Below are positions 8,436 through 15,434 of a stretch of DNA of 64,000 nucleotides, one piece after another. Under the pieces are notes generated by a model, which worked only from the letters and a program-made list of their open reading frames with translations, did no database searches and was not told the origin of the DNA. This DNA comes from Knoellia locipacati (GTDB lineage Bacteria; Actinomycetota; Actinomycetes; Actinomycetales; Dermatophilaceae): assembly GCF_007992835.1 (NCBI RefSeq), contig NZ_BKBA01000009.1:402656-466655 (forward strand), given 5' to 3'. The translations under genes were made by a program, and so were the position numbers. Position 1 is the stretch's first letter. Each line of letters begins with the position of its first letter.

Positions 8436-9701
8436 GTGAAGAAGCTACTGGTGCTCGGCGGAGGAACGGCCGGGACGATGGTCGTCAACAAGCTGAGACG
8501 CCGGCTCCCGGTGTCGGAGTGGGAGATCACCGTCGTCGACCGTGACGACGAGCAGCGCTACCAGCCCGGCTACCTGTTCCTGCCGTTCGGCACCTACTCC
8601 GCCGACATGGTGGGGCGGAAGCGCCACACGCTCATCCCCGACGGGGTCGAGATGGTGCTCGCGGAGATCGACCGGGTCGAGGCCGAGGCCGACACGGTGC
8701 ACCTCGAGGACGGGCGCGCCCTCCCCTACGACTACCTCGTCATCGCTACGGGGACGACTCCCCGGCCCGACCAGACGCCGGGGATGCTCGGCGAGCAGTG
8801 GCGCCGCAGCGTGTTCGACTTCTACACCTTCGAGGGAGCCCGCGCACTCGCCCACGCACTGCCGGCCTTCGACCACGGACGCCTCGTCGTCCACATCACC
8901 GAGATGCCGATCAAGTGCCCGGTGGCTCCCCTCGAGTTCGCCTTCCTCGCGGACTCCTGGCTCCGCAAGCGCGGCGTGCGTGACCGCGTCGAGCTCGTCT
9001 ACGTGACCCCACTCTCTGAGGCGTTCACCCAGCCCATCGCGGCCCAGCACCTCGGCGCCATGCTCGAGGAGCGCAAGATCCTCGTCGAGCCCGACTTCAT
9101 GATCGAGCGCGTCGACAACGACCGGAAGTCCATCGTCTCCTTCGACGAACGCGAGATCCCGTTCGACCTGCTCGTGACGATCCCGCTCAACATGGGCGCG
9201 GACTTCGTCGCGCGGTCAGGTCTGGGCGACGAGCTCAACTACGTCTCGGTCGACAAGGGCACGCTCCGGTCCACCGCCCACGCCAACGTGTTCGCCCTCG
9301 GCGACGCCTCGAACATTCCTGCCTCGAAGGCCGGATCCGTCGCCCACTTCTCCGTCGAGGTCTTCGTCAAGAACTTCCTCCAGCTCATCGACGGCAAGCC
9401 GATGACCGGGTCGTTCGACGGGCACGCCAACTGCTTCGTGGAGTCAGGCCACGGCAAGGGCCTGCTCATCGACTTCAACTACGACACGCAGCCCCTTCCC
9501 GGCAGGTACCCGCTGCCCGTGGTCGGGCCGCTCGGCCTGCTCAAGGAGACCCGGGCCAACCACCTCGGGAAGCTCGCCTTCCGCTGGGTCTACTGGAACG
9601 TCCTCCTCCCCGGCCGGCCCCTGCCGCTACCGGCCCTCATGTCCATGGCCGGCAAGGTCGCGCCGGTCGACACCCCCACCACAGCTGCATCCAAGGAGTG
9701 A
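8436..9701 (+). CDS. Sulfide:quinone oxidoreductase-like FAD protein
   Basis: 421 aa flavoprotein of the pyridine nucleotide-disulfide oxidoreductase fold. FAD-binding LVLGGGTAGT at residue 5, ATGTTPRP at about 104, and the second FAD motif VFALGDASNIPASKAG at 285-300. Two cysteines sit where SQR needs its redox pair: Cys161 (KCPVAPLE) and Cys333 (HANCFVES). SQR oxidises sulfide to zero-valent sulfur and passes electrons to membrane quinone; a C-terminal amphipathic stretch (RWVYWNVLLPGRPLPLPALM) could touch the membrane. GTG 8436 with GGGAGCAGG upstream. Leads a compact operon: TusE-like gene 5 nt downstream, DsrE2-like gene next. Confidence 0.8.
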   Translation: MKKLLVLGGGTAGTMVVNKLRRRLPVSEWEITVVDRDDEQRYQPGYLFLPFGTYSADMVGRKRHTLIPDGVEMVLAEIDRVEAEADTVHLEDGRALPYDYLVIATGTTPRPDQTPGMLGEQWRRSVFDFYTFEGARALAHALPAFDHGRLVVHITEMPIKCPVAPLEFAFLADSWLRKRGVRDRVELVYVTPLSEAFTQPIAAQHLGAMLEERKILVEPDFMIERVDNDRKSIVSFDEREIPFDLLVTIPLNMGADFVARSGLGDELNYVSVDKGTLRSTAHANVFALGDASNIPASKAGSVAHFSVEVFVKNFLQLIDGKPMTGSFDGHANCFVESGHGKGLLIDFNYDTQPLPGRYPLPVVGPLGLLKETRANHLGKLAFRWVYWNVLLPGRPLPLPALMSMAGKVAPVDTPTTAASKE

Positions 9702-9706
9702 GCACG

Positions 9707-10021
9707 ATGCCCGTCACGACCATCGACAACCGACCGGTGCACGTCAACGAGGAGGGCTTCCTCACCGAGCCCGCCGAGTGGGACGAGTCGTTGGGCACCG
9801 CCCTGGCCGCCCAGATCGGCCTCGAGCTCGGTGACGAGCACTGGAAGGCGATCCGCTTCCTGCGCGAGGACTACGCGACCCGCGGCGAGACCCCGACGCT
9901 GCGACGCGTCACGGTCGCGGGCGGCATACCGACCAAGGACCTGTTCCGGCTCTTCCCGAGCAAGCCCGCCAAGAAGCTCGCCTACGTCGCCGGCCTGCCC
10001 AAGCCGCACGGCTGCGTCTGA
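9707..10021 (+). CDS. TusE/DsrC family sulfur-relay protein with one C-terminal cysteine
   Basis: 104 aa. DsrC/TusE fold signature throughout (EEGFL, W-D near residues 25-27, REDY at 53, G-PT-L-R-LFP-PAK). It ends in GLPKPHGCV, so the penultimate Cys103 is present. The second cysteine of true DsrC, about ten residues earlier, is absent (LAYVAG here). One-cysteine proteins are persulfide carriers (TusE-like); two-cysteine DsrC forms the trisulfide with DsrAB. ATG 9707 is preferred to GTG 9698 because AAGGAG ends at 9698. Sits between SQR and DsrE2 in one transcription unit. Ile codon ATA at GGIPTKD comes from an octamer copy. Confidence 0.85.
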   Translation: MPVTTIDNRPVHVNEEGFLTEPAEWDESLGTALAAQIGLELGDEHWKAIRFLREDYATRGETPTLRRVTVAGGIPTKDLFRLFPSKPAKKLAYVAGLPKPHGCV

Positions 10022-10058
10022 GTGCGCCGACACCACCCACCCGACCGAAAGGCACACC

Positions 10059-10574
10059 ATGACCGCCACCGACACCGCACCCGCCATCGTCCCGAGCTTC
10101 GACACCCCGTCGAGCACCGGTCGCAAGCTGGCGATCATCTGCTCCAAGGGCAGTCTCGACATGGCCTACCCGGGGCTGATCCTGGCCAACGCCGCGCTGG
10201 GCGAAGGCGTGGAGACCCACATGTTCTTCACGTTCTGGGGCTTCGACATCATCAACAAGAAGACGATGGGTGACCTCAAGTTCACCCCGCTCGGCAACAC
10301 CGCGACCCACATGCCGCAGGGGCTCGGCGGGATCCCCGGCGTCACCCACATGGCCACCTCGAAGCTCAAGAAGTCGATCGCCGACCTCGACGTGCCCGAG
10401 GTCCCCGAGTTCCTCGAGCAGATCGTCGCCTCGGGCGGCCACCTCTGGGGCTGCCGGATGTCCGCGGACATGAACCACCTCACCGAGGATGACCTCTACA
10501 ACGAGGTCGAGGCCATCATCAGTGCCAGCGACTTCATCGAGAAGACCGAGGGCGCCCAGCTGCTCTTCATCTGA
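10059..10574 (+). CDS. DsrE/DsrF/DrsH-like (DsrE2-type) sulfurtransferase
   Basis: 171 aa. Reads KLAIICSKGSLDMAYPGLILANAAL near the N terminus, then HMFFTFWGFDIINKK, and the conserved cysteine of the family in LWGCRMSADMN (Cys132); Cys28 is a second candidate. DsrE2-like proteins bind and move persulfide sulfur. ATG 10059 with GAAAGG 6 nt upstream, 37 nt after the TusE-like gene. Last gene of the SQR-TusE-DsrE2 unit and convergent with a PPK2 gene across 20 nt, where GGCGC/GCGCC may form a short stem. Cytosolic; no signal or membrane segment beyond one hydrophobic patch. Confidence 0.8.
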   Translation: MTATDTAPAIVPSFDTPSSTGRKLAIICSKGSLDMAYPGLILANAALGEGVETHMFFTFWGFDIINKKTMGDLKFTPLGNTATHMPQGLGGIPGVTHMATSKLKKSIADLDVPEVPEFLEQIVASGGHLWGCRMSADMNHLTEDDLYNEVEAIISASDFIEKTEGAQLLFI

Positions 10575-10594
10575 GCCGGCGCGACCACGGCGCC

Positions 10595-11407
10595 TCACCC
10601 CAGGGTGGAGCTGTGGTCGGGCACGTAGGTCGTCTGCTCACGGGGCGGGCGCTCGTAGCCCCGCGGCGCCGGGCGGTCGGGCAGCACCAGCGTCGGCGGC
10701 GGCACCTCGACGTACGGGATCGTCGAGAGCAGGTGCGCGATCATGTTGAGCCGGGCGCGCTTCTTGGAGTCGGACTCGACGACGTACCAAGGTGCCTCGG
10801 GGATGTCGGTGTGCACCATCATCTCGTCCTTGGCGCGGGAGTAGTCCTCCCAGCGGGTGATCGACTCGAGGTCCATCGGTGAGAGCTTCCACTGGCGCAT
10901 CGGGTCGCTCAGCCTGGACCTGAAGCGCCGCTGCTGCTCGGCGTCGCTCACCGAGAACCAGTACTTGCGCAGGAGGATCCCGTCCTCGACCAGCAACCGT
11001 TCGAAGATCGGGCACTGGTGCAGGAACCGGCGGTAGTCGTCCGGCGTGCAGTAGCCCATGACGCGCTCCACCCCGGCGCGGTTGTACCAGGACCGGTCGA
11101 ACAGCGTGATCTCACCGGCGGCGGGCAGGTGCTCGATGTAGCGCTGGAAGTACCACTGGCTCTGCTCCCGCTCGGTCGGCCTCGGCAGCGCGGCGATCCG
11201 GACGTTGCGTGGGCTGAGGTACTCGGCGATCCGCTGGATGGTGCCGCCCTTGCCCGCGGCGTCACGTCCCTCGAAGATCACGACGATGCGGAGGCCCTCG
11301 GCCTTGACCCACTCCTGCACCTTGACCAGCTCGGCCTGGAGGCGGAGCAGCTCGGCCTCGTATGCCGTGGTGCTGAGGGATCCGGCGTCTCGCGGGGGCG
11401 CTGCCAT
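10595..11407 (-). CDS. ppk2: Polyphosphate kinase 2 family protein (first copy)
   Basis: 270 aa. Walker A region IVVIFEGRDAAGKGGTIQRI at about residue 40, Walker B FDRSWYNRAGVERVMG at about 105, lid-region arginines in RRFRSRLSDPMRQWKLSPMD. PPK2 enzymes use polyphosphate to phosphorylate nucleoside di- or monophosphates; the FEGRDAAGKGG form and length fit the one-domain class that works on diphosphates, but class is inferred. ATG 11407 chosen over an upstream in-frame start because TACGAT lies exactly 6 nt before it (leaderless). Paralogue at 17091-17990. Confidence 0.9.
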   Translation of the reverse strand: MAAPPRDAGSLSTTAYEAELLRLQAELVKVQEWVKAEGLRIVVIFEGRDAAGKGGTIQRIAEYLSPRNVRIAALPRPTEREQSQWYFQRYIEHLPAAGEITLFDRSWYNRAGVERVMGYCTPDDYRRFLHQCPIFERLLVEDGILLRKYWFSVSDAEQQRRFRSRLSDPMRQWKLSPMDLESITRWEDYSRAKDEMMVHTDIPEAPWYVVESDSKKRARLNMIAHLLSTIPYVEVPPPTLVLPDRPAPRGYERPPREQTTYVPDHSSTLG

Positions 11408-11458
11408 GCACCGATCGTAGGGCGGTGCCCGCACGGCCGCCCGGGTCCGGACGAAGCC

Positions 11459-11920
11459 TCAGTCGGTGACGAGGTCCTCGATCCGCTCGAGCGTCCTCTC
11501 CATGTTGCGCCGGGTCGTCGTCGCCATCCGCCGGACCGCCGGCCGACCTGGCCACGCCTCGGTGCTGATGTCCCACGTCTCCCGGACGAGAGTGCCGGCC
11601 TCGACGGGCTCGAGCTCGTAGCGCCACGTCCGCCCGGTGAACAGCAGCGAGAGAGGGAACGGCGCGAGGGTGCGCCAGGCGATGCGACGGTCGTCGACGA
11701 GCTCGACCACCTCGTTGCGCGTCGAGTACCTCGCGCCCAGCTTCATGTCCATCCCGAACGAGTCGCCCAGCCGCAGCCGCCGCCCGCCCGAGCGTGCCCG
11801 CTGCACCGTGCCCGAGCCGTCGATGTCGAGGTGCCGGGCCGGGTCGACCAGCAGGTCGAAGATCTCGCCGGCGGGGGCGGGGATGAGGCGTTCGACGCTC
11901 ACGCTGTCACGGTCGGTCAT
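11459..11920 (-). CDS. SRPBCC (polyketide cyclase/START-like) family protein
   Basis: 153 aa. N-terminal SVERLIPAPAGEIFDLLVDPARHLDIDGSGTV is the typical opening of SRPBCC helix-grip proteins; a beta-rich middle (YSTRNEVVELVDDRRIAWRTL) and a long C-terminal helix complete the fold. The cavity binds a hydrophobic ligand, identity unknown. ATG 11920 is preceded by TAGCCT and 7 nt (leaderless). The gap to PPK2 is 51 nt and PPK2 has its own promoter-like hexamer. Confidence 0.8.
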   Translation of the reverse strand: MTDRDSVSVERLIPAPAGEIFDLLVDPARHLDIDGSGTVQRARSGGRRLRLGDSFGMDMKLGARYSTRNEVVELVDDRRIAWRTLAPFPLSLLFTGRTWRYELEPVEAGTLVRETWDISTEAWPGRPAVRRMATTTRRNMERTLERIEDLVTD

Positions 11921-11958
11921 GGGGCTCAGGCTACGTGCGGCCCGAGCAGCTCCTCACG

Positions 11959-12279
11959 TCAGGCCATGCGGTCGCGCCGACGCAGCCGGTCCATCTCGGC
12001 CGCGATCCGGCCGGGCCCGGGCTCCGGCGACAGGACGTCCCAGGCGTGGAAGACCAGCCCGATCCCCCAGCCGAGCAGGGGGAAGACCGGCCAGAAGAAG
12101 CCGGCCCCCGTGGAGTACCAGATGCCCACGAGGAGCACGTTGACCATGACGTAGGCCAGCACGTGCGCCGTGAGCGCCCGTTTGTCCTGCAGCCGCTTGA
12201 CGGCCCGCTCCCTCAGCTCACGCTCGTCATCGGTCGTTCCACCCGTCAGGTCTCGCGTCGACTCCGACATCTCGACCAT
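11959..12279 (-). CDS. 2TM domain-containing membrane protein
   Basis: 106 aa. Charged N-terminal helix (DDERELRERAVKRLQDKRAL), then two transmembrane helices (about 38-58 and 62-80) joined by WYSTGAGFFWP, and a basic tail. This is the compact 2TM domain found in many actinobacterial proteins of unknown function. Two in-frame ATGs (12279 and 12270) both have part of GGAGGGGAGAGGAG in range, so the start is uncertain by three codons. Confidence 0.75.
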   Translation of the reverse strand: MVEMSESTRDLTGGTTDDERELRERAVKRLQDKRALTAHVLAYVMVNVLLVGIWYSTGAGFFWPVFPLLGWGIGLVFHAWDVLSPEPGPGRIAAEMDRLRRRDRMA

Positions 12280-12338
12280 CTCCTCTCCCCTCCAGCATCC
12301 ACCCGGGCATCCGGCACGGGAGGGGACGTTGGTCCTTC

Positions 12339-12379
12339 GGCGAGGTCGGCGAGTTCGGCGAGATCGGCGAGATCGGCGA
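12339..12379. repeat. Short 9-bp tandem repeat in a divergent intergenic region
   Basis: Four to five head-to-tail copies of a nine-base unit close to GATCGGCGA, between the divergent 2TM and NTF2-like genes and just upstream of the TAGGGT of the latter. Could vary in copy number. Confidence 0.7.
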
Positions 12380-12407
12380 CGAGGCCTCGAGCCGTAGGGT
12401 GCGGCAC

Positions 12408-12836
12408 ATGCGAGCAGGCGACCCGGAGCAGCACGACCACCACGCCGAGATCGCGCACGTGCTCCGCACGTTCTTCTCCGCGTTCACGTCGGGTCCCGAC
12501 GTCGCCGAGCGCCTCACGGACCTGCACGACCTCTTCCTGCCCGGTGCCACGATCGTCATCGCGGGAGACACCCCCACGGTGCTCGACGTCGACCGGTTCA
12601 TCACCCCGCGGCTGGCCCTGCTGACCGACGGCAGGTTGAGCCACTTCCACGAGTGGGAGGAGTCGGGGCACACCGAGGTCTCGGGGAGCATCGCCCACCA
12701 CTGGTGCACCTATGCCAAGGCCGGTGAACAGGAGGGCCTGGCCTTCACCGGGCGCGGGCACAAGACGGTTCAGCTCGTCCGCACCACCGACGGCTGGCGG
12801 ATCAGCGCCCTCGCCTGGGAGGACGAGCAGCCCTGA
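12408..12836 (+). CDS. NTF2/SnoaL-like fold protein
   Basis: 142 aa. Reads like DUF4440/SnoaL-type proteins: an opening helix pair (HHAEIAHVLRTFFSAFTSG), DLFLPGATIVIAGDTPTVLDVDRFI, and the closing strands HKTVQLVRTTDGWRISALAWEDE. Small cone-shaped pocket, enzymatic or ligand-binding role unknown. ATG 12408 lies 7 nt after TAGGGT (12395-12400), the leaderless layout; GTG 12399 is rejected because it falls inside that hexamer. Confidence 0.7.
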   Translation: MRAGDPEQHDHHAEIAHVLRTFFSAFTSGPDVAERLTDLHDLFLPGATIVIAGDTPTVLDVDRFITPRLALLTDGRLSHFHEWEESGHTEVSGSIAHHWCTYAKAGEQEGLAFTGRGHKTVQLVRTTDGWRISALAWEDEQP

Positions 12837-13077
12837 CACCGGTGCGCCGCCCGGGTGCCCACGAGAACCGAGCCGCTCCACGGCATACGCAGGGGGAAGC
12901 CCGGATCGCGCATTCGGCTGCGGACGAGAACCCCACGGCTCTAGGTTGAGGCGCCTCGGAGGTCGGGGGCAGGCAGGACCACGGCACGGGGGATGTCGTC
13001 CAGTCGCTCGTTTCGGGTGTGCATGCAGTGCCCGTCGCCGGGGCCTGCACGATTTCCCACGAGCACGGAGGGCACAC

Positions 13078-13782
13078 ATGAAGCTGAGAAGTCTCGCGAC
13101 CGGAGCGGTCGCCGTCGGCCTTTTGGTCACCACCGCACCTGCGGCCAGCGCAACCCTGGTCTCGGCCAGCGCCTCGATCGTCGACCGGAAGTGCAGCTCG
13201 CCCCTGAGCTGGACGGGGGGCGAGCCGCAGTACACCCACATCGCCAACTACGACACGCGACCCCGGGGCACCGTCGTCGTCTGCTACGCCGTCTACAAGT
13301 TCAGCGACGTCAACAAGACCTACGACTGGTACGCCGCGACGGTCGAGACCCGGTGGAACCGCACCGCAGGCACCCGCACCCACGACGCCGAGATGGGTCA
13401 GTACATCACCTCCTCGAAGTGGGCCGTCGACAACGACTACGGCGGCACGAGGACCTACACGTCCAACGTCGACTGCAGTCGCCAGGTCGATGTCGGCATC
13501 AGCGCCGGTATCGGTGTCGTGGGCTTCTCCGCCTCGACCCCGATCGTGGCGTGCTCGGGTCAGACCATCACCCGGGGCGCCCTGCGCGGGCTCTCGGCCG
13601 GTTGGTACACCCCGTTCGCCGGCAGCACTCCCTACGTGGAGACAGCCTTCGAGCAGAAGGTCACCGTGGGCCGCCCGACCTACACCTTCAGCGTGGAGAT
13701 CCCGCGCTACACCTACAAGCCCGACTCCAACGCCATCTACCGGCGCACGGCGACGACGGCCTGGGTGACGTACAAGATCTGA
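13078..13782 (+). CDS. Secreted protein of unknown function
   Basis: 234 aa. Clear Sec signal peptide (MKLRSLATGAVAVGLLVTTAPAA, cleavage near ASA-T at about 26). The mature part is rich in Tyr, Thr, Ser and Val, has four cysteines (about 39, 70, 137, 162) and repeated strand-like runs, so a disulfide-stabilised beta fold is likely. ATG 13078 has GGAGG 6 nt upstream. About 240 nt without a gene precede it, holding CTAGGT-type -10 sequence near 12945 and an octamer copy; followed by a strong terminator. No family recognised. Confidence 0.75.
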   Translation: MKLRSLATGAVAVGLLVTTAPAASATLVSASASIVDRKCSSPLSWTGGEPQYTHIANYDTRPRGTVVVCYAVYKFSDVNKTYDWYAATVETRWNRTAGTRTHDAEMGQYITSSKWAVDNDYGGTRTYTSNVDCSRQVDVGISAGIGVVGFSASTPIVACSGQTITRGALRGLSAGWYTPFAGSTPYVETAFEQKVTVGRPTYTFSVEIPRYTYKPDSNAIYRRTATTAWVTYKI

Positions 13783-13797
13783 CGCGACACGGCATAC

Positions 13798-13847
13798 GCA
13801 CGACGAAGGCCCCGGATCGCTCTCGCGGTCCGGGGCCTTCGTCGTGC
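13798..13847 (+). terminator. Strong terminator after the secreted-protein gene
   Basis: Perfect 19-nt arms (13798-13816 and 13829-13847) around a 12-nt loop. An octamer copy (13790) abuts it. Also lies immediately beyond the 3' end of the tRNA cluster on the other strand, so it may serve both. Confidence 0.85.
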
Positions 13848-13922
13848 TGGTGGGCGATACTGGGTTTGAACCAGTGACCTCTTCCGTGTCAGGGAAGCGC
13901 GCTACCACTGCGCCAATCGCCC
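13848..13922 (-). tRNA. tRNA-Val (GAC)
   Basis: Cloverleaf on the minus strand: acceptor GGGCGAT/ATCGCCC, anticodon arm CTTCC-CTGACAC-GGAAG with anticodon GAC, T-loop GTTCAAA. CCA is encoded (13848-13850), unlike in the two neighbours. Confidence 0.95.
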
Positions 13923-13939
13923 GTGAGGGGTACTACTCG

Positions 13940-14010
13940 AGGTGGAGACGGGATTTGAACCCGTGTAAACGGCTTTGCAGGCCGCTGCCTCGCCTCTCGG
14001 CCACTCCACC
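13940..14010 (-). tRNA. tRNA-Cys (GCA)
   Basis: Acceptor GGTGGAG/CTCCACC, anticodon loop CTGCAAA (anticodon GCA), T-loop GTTCAAA. Discriminator U; CCA not encoded. Middle gene of the Gly-Cys-Val cluster common in actinobacteria. Confidence 0.95.
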
Positions 14011-14033
14011 ATTGAGGGGTGGCTAACCCTCCG

Positions 14034-14106
14034 AGCGGATGACCGGGTTCGAACCGGCGACCTCAACCTTGGCAAGGTTGCGCTCTACCAACTGAGCTAC
14101 ATCCGC
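14034..14106 (-). tRNA. tRNA-Gly (GCC)
   Basis: Acceptor GCGGATG with ATCCGC, anticodon loop TTGCCAA (anticodon GCC), T-loop GTTCGAA. Discriminator U; CCA not encoded. First transcribed of the three tRNAs. Confidence 0.95.
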
Positions 14107-14143
14107 GCGCTGCTCGAAGTTTCCTTCGTGCGTGCGGAGAGAA

Positions 14144-14173
14144 ACTTAACCGATCCTGCGCGTGAACTCCAAA
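14144..14173 (-). promoter_or_regulatory. Probable promoter of the tRNA cluster
   Basis: On the minus strand TTTGGA (14168-14173), 18 nt, then TTAAGT (14144-14149), about 37 nt upstream of tRNA-Gly and unusually AT-rich for this window. Confidence 0.4.
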
Positions 14174-14182
14174 CCGGCTCCG

Positions 14183-15319
14183 TCAGCGTCCGGAACCGAC
14201 CCGGATACGAGGGATGACGAGCGTCTCGTCCTCGCTGATCGGGGTGAGCGGGCGACGTGCTGCCTGCCGTATGCCGTCCAGGTCGAGGTCGTCGTCCACG
14301 TCGCCGTCGGCGGGCTCCACGTCGTCGTCCACTCCCCCGGGACCGGCCGCAGCAGTGGACGACGCGGGCGCCGCCGCACCGCCGTGCTGGGGCCGCAGCC
14401 AGCTCGCGACGCGGGCCCGCAGGCTGCGCTGGTCCTCGGACGGCCAGAGGTTGCGGATGCCGGCGTTGAGGGCTGCGCCGATGAGGACGGCGATGGCGAG
14501 CATGTAGAGCCAGATGAGGAGCACGATCGGCGCGCTGAGCGGCCCGTAGATCGACGTGCCGCCGAGCGAGGCCGCGATCGAGCCCCGAACGGCGAAGGAC
14601 GCCACGACCCAGATGAGGAGCGTGAGCACGGCTCCGGGGACGTCATGGGTCCACGGGCTCCGCACGGGCGTGGACACGTGGTACAGGCTCGTGAAGGCCG
14701 CGATGACGAGCAGGGAGACCACGGGCCAGTAGAGGAGCGTGAGGAAGTCCAGCCGCTCCGGCAGGAACTGTCCGAGCAGCGTGGGTCCGATGAGGACGAG
14801 CGGGATCGTGACGATGCCGACGACGAGCGCGACGACGTAGAGCGAGAAGCTCAGCACCCGGGTGGGGACGATGCCGCGCACGCCCGACTGGCCGTACATG
14901 ATCGAGACGGTGTCGACGAGGACGTTGAGCGCCCGGGAGCCCGACCACAGCGACAGCACGAAGCCGACCGAGATGAGGTCGAAGCGCCCGGCCGTGAAGA
15001 CGTCGTCCACCGTCGGTGCCAGCGTCGAGGAGATGACGTCGGTGGTGAGGAAGCGGCCGGCGAACTCCGTGATCCCGTTGCGCACGGTCTCGACGGTGCC
15101 CGTGCCCAGCCACCGGCCGACGTAGCCGACCCCTCCGAAGAGCCCGAGGACGAGCGGCGGCAGGGACAGCAGCGCGAAGAAGCCGGCCTCGGAGGCGAGC
15201 CCCGTGACGCGGTAGCGCAGGCAGATCCGGATCGTCTCCACCGTGAGCCTGGCCAGCGCCTCGACGGCAGGGAACCGCGCCAGCCAGCGCCGGAGGCGTC
15301 GCTTCGCGTCGGTCACCAC
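14183..15319 (-). CDS. YihY/BrkB family inner membrane protein
   Basis: 378 aa. Six hydrophobic segments between residues 25 and 290, with the family's GLASEAGFFALLSLPPLVLGLFGG opening, LWSGSRALNVLVDTV, and IVLLIWLYMLAIAVLIGAALNA at the end. A hydrophilic C-terminal tail (about 300-378) has a very acidic patch (DDDVEPADGDVDDDLDLD). YihY was once called RNase BN; the family's true role is unsettled and transport or barrier functions have been suggested. GTG 15319 lies 6 nt after TAGCGT (leaderless). An ATA codon (DGIRQ) marks an octamer copy. Confidence 0.88.
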   Translation of the reverse strand: MVTDAKRRLRRWLARFPAVEALARLTVETIRICLRYRVTGLASEAGFFALLSLPPLVLGLFGGVGYVGRWLGTGTVETVRNGITEFAGRFLTTDVISSTLAPTVDDVFTAGRFDLISVGFVLSLWSGSRALNVLVDTVSIMYGQSGVRGIVPTRVLSFSLYVVALVVGIVTIPLVLIGPTLLGQFLPERLDFLTLLYWPVVSLLVIAAFTSLYHVSTPVRSPWTHDVPGAVLTLLIWVVASFAVRGSIAASLGGTSIYGPLSAPIVLLIWLYMLAIAVLIGAALNAGIRNLWPSEDQRSLRARVASWLRPQHGGAAAPASSTAAAGPGGVDDDVEPADGDVDDDLDLDGIRQAARRPLTPISEDETLVIPRIRVGSGR

Positions 15320-15434
15320 CCGTTCACGCTAGCCGCCCACGCTGCGCCGACCTGCCCGTGACACGGTGCGGAGGCGGACACGAGCCGGTCACATCTGCCC
15401 CGGGCGCCTCGTGGCACGGGCTAGCGTTCGGGCC

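Noticed and set aside
9707..10574. Dissimilatory sulfite reductase (Dsr) system
   Set aside because: No DsrA/DsrB, and the DsrC homologue lacks the second cysteine needed for that pathway.
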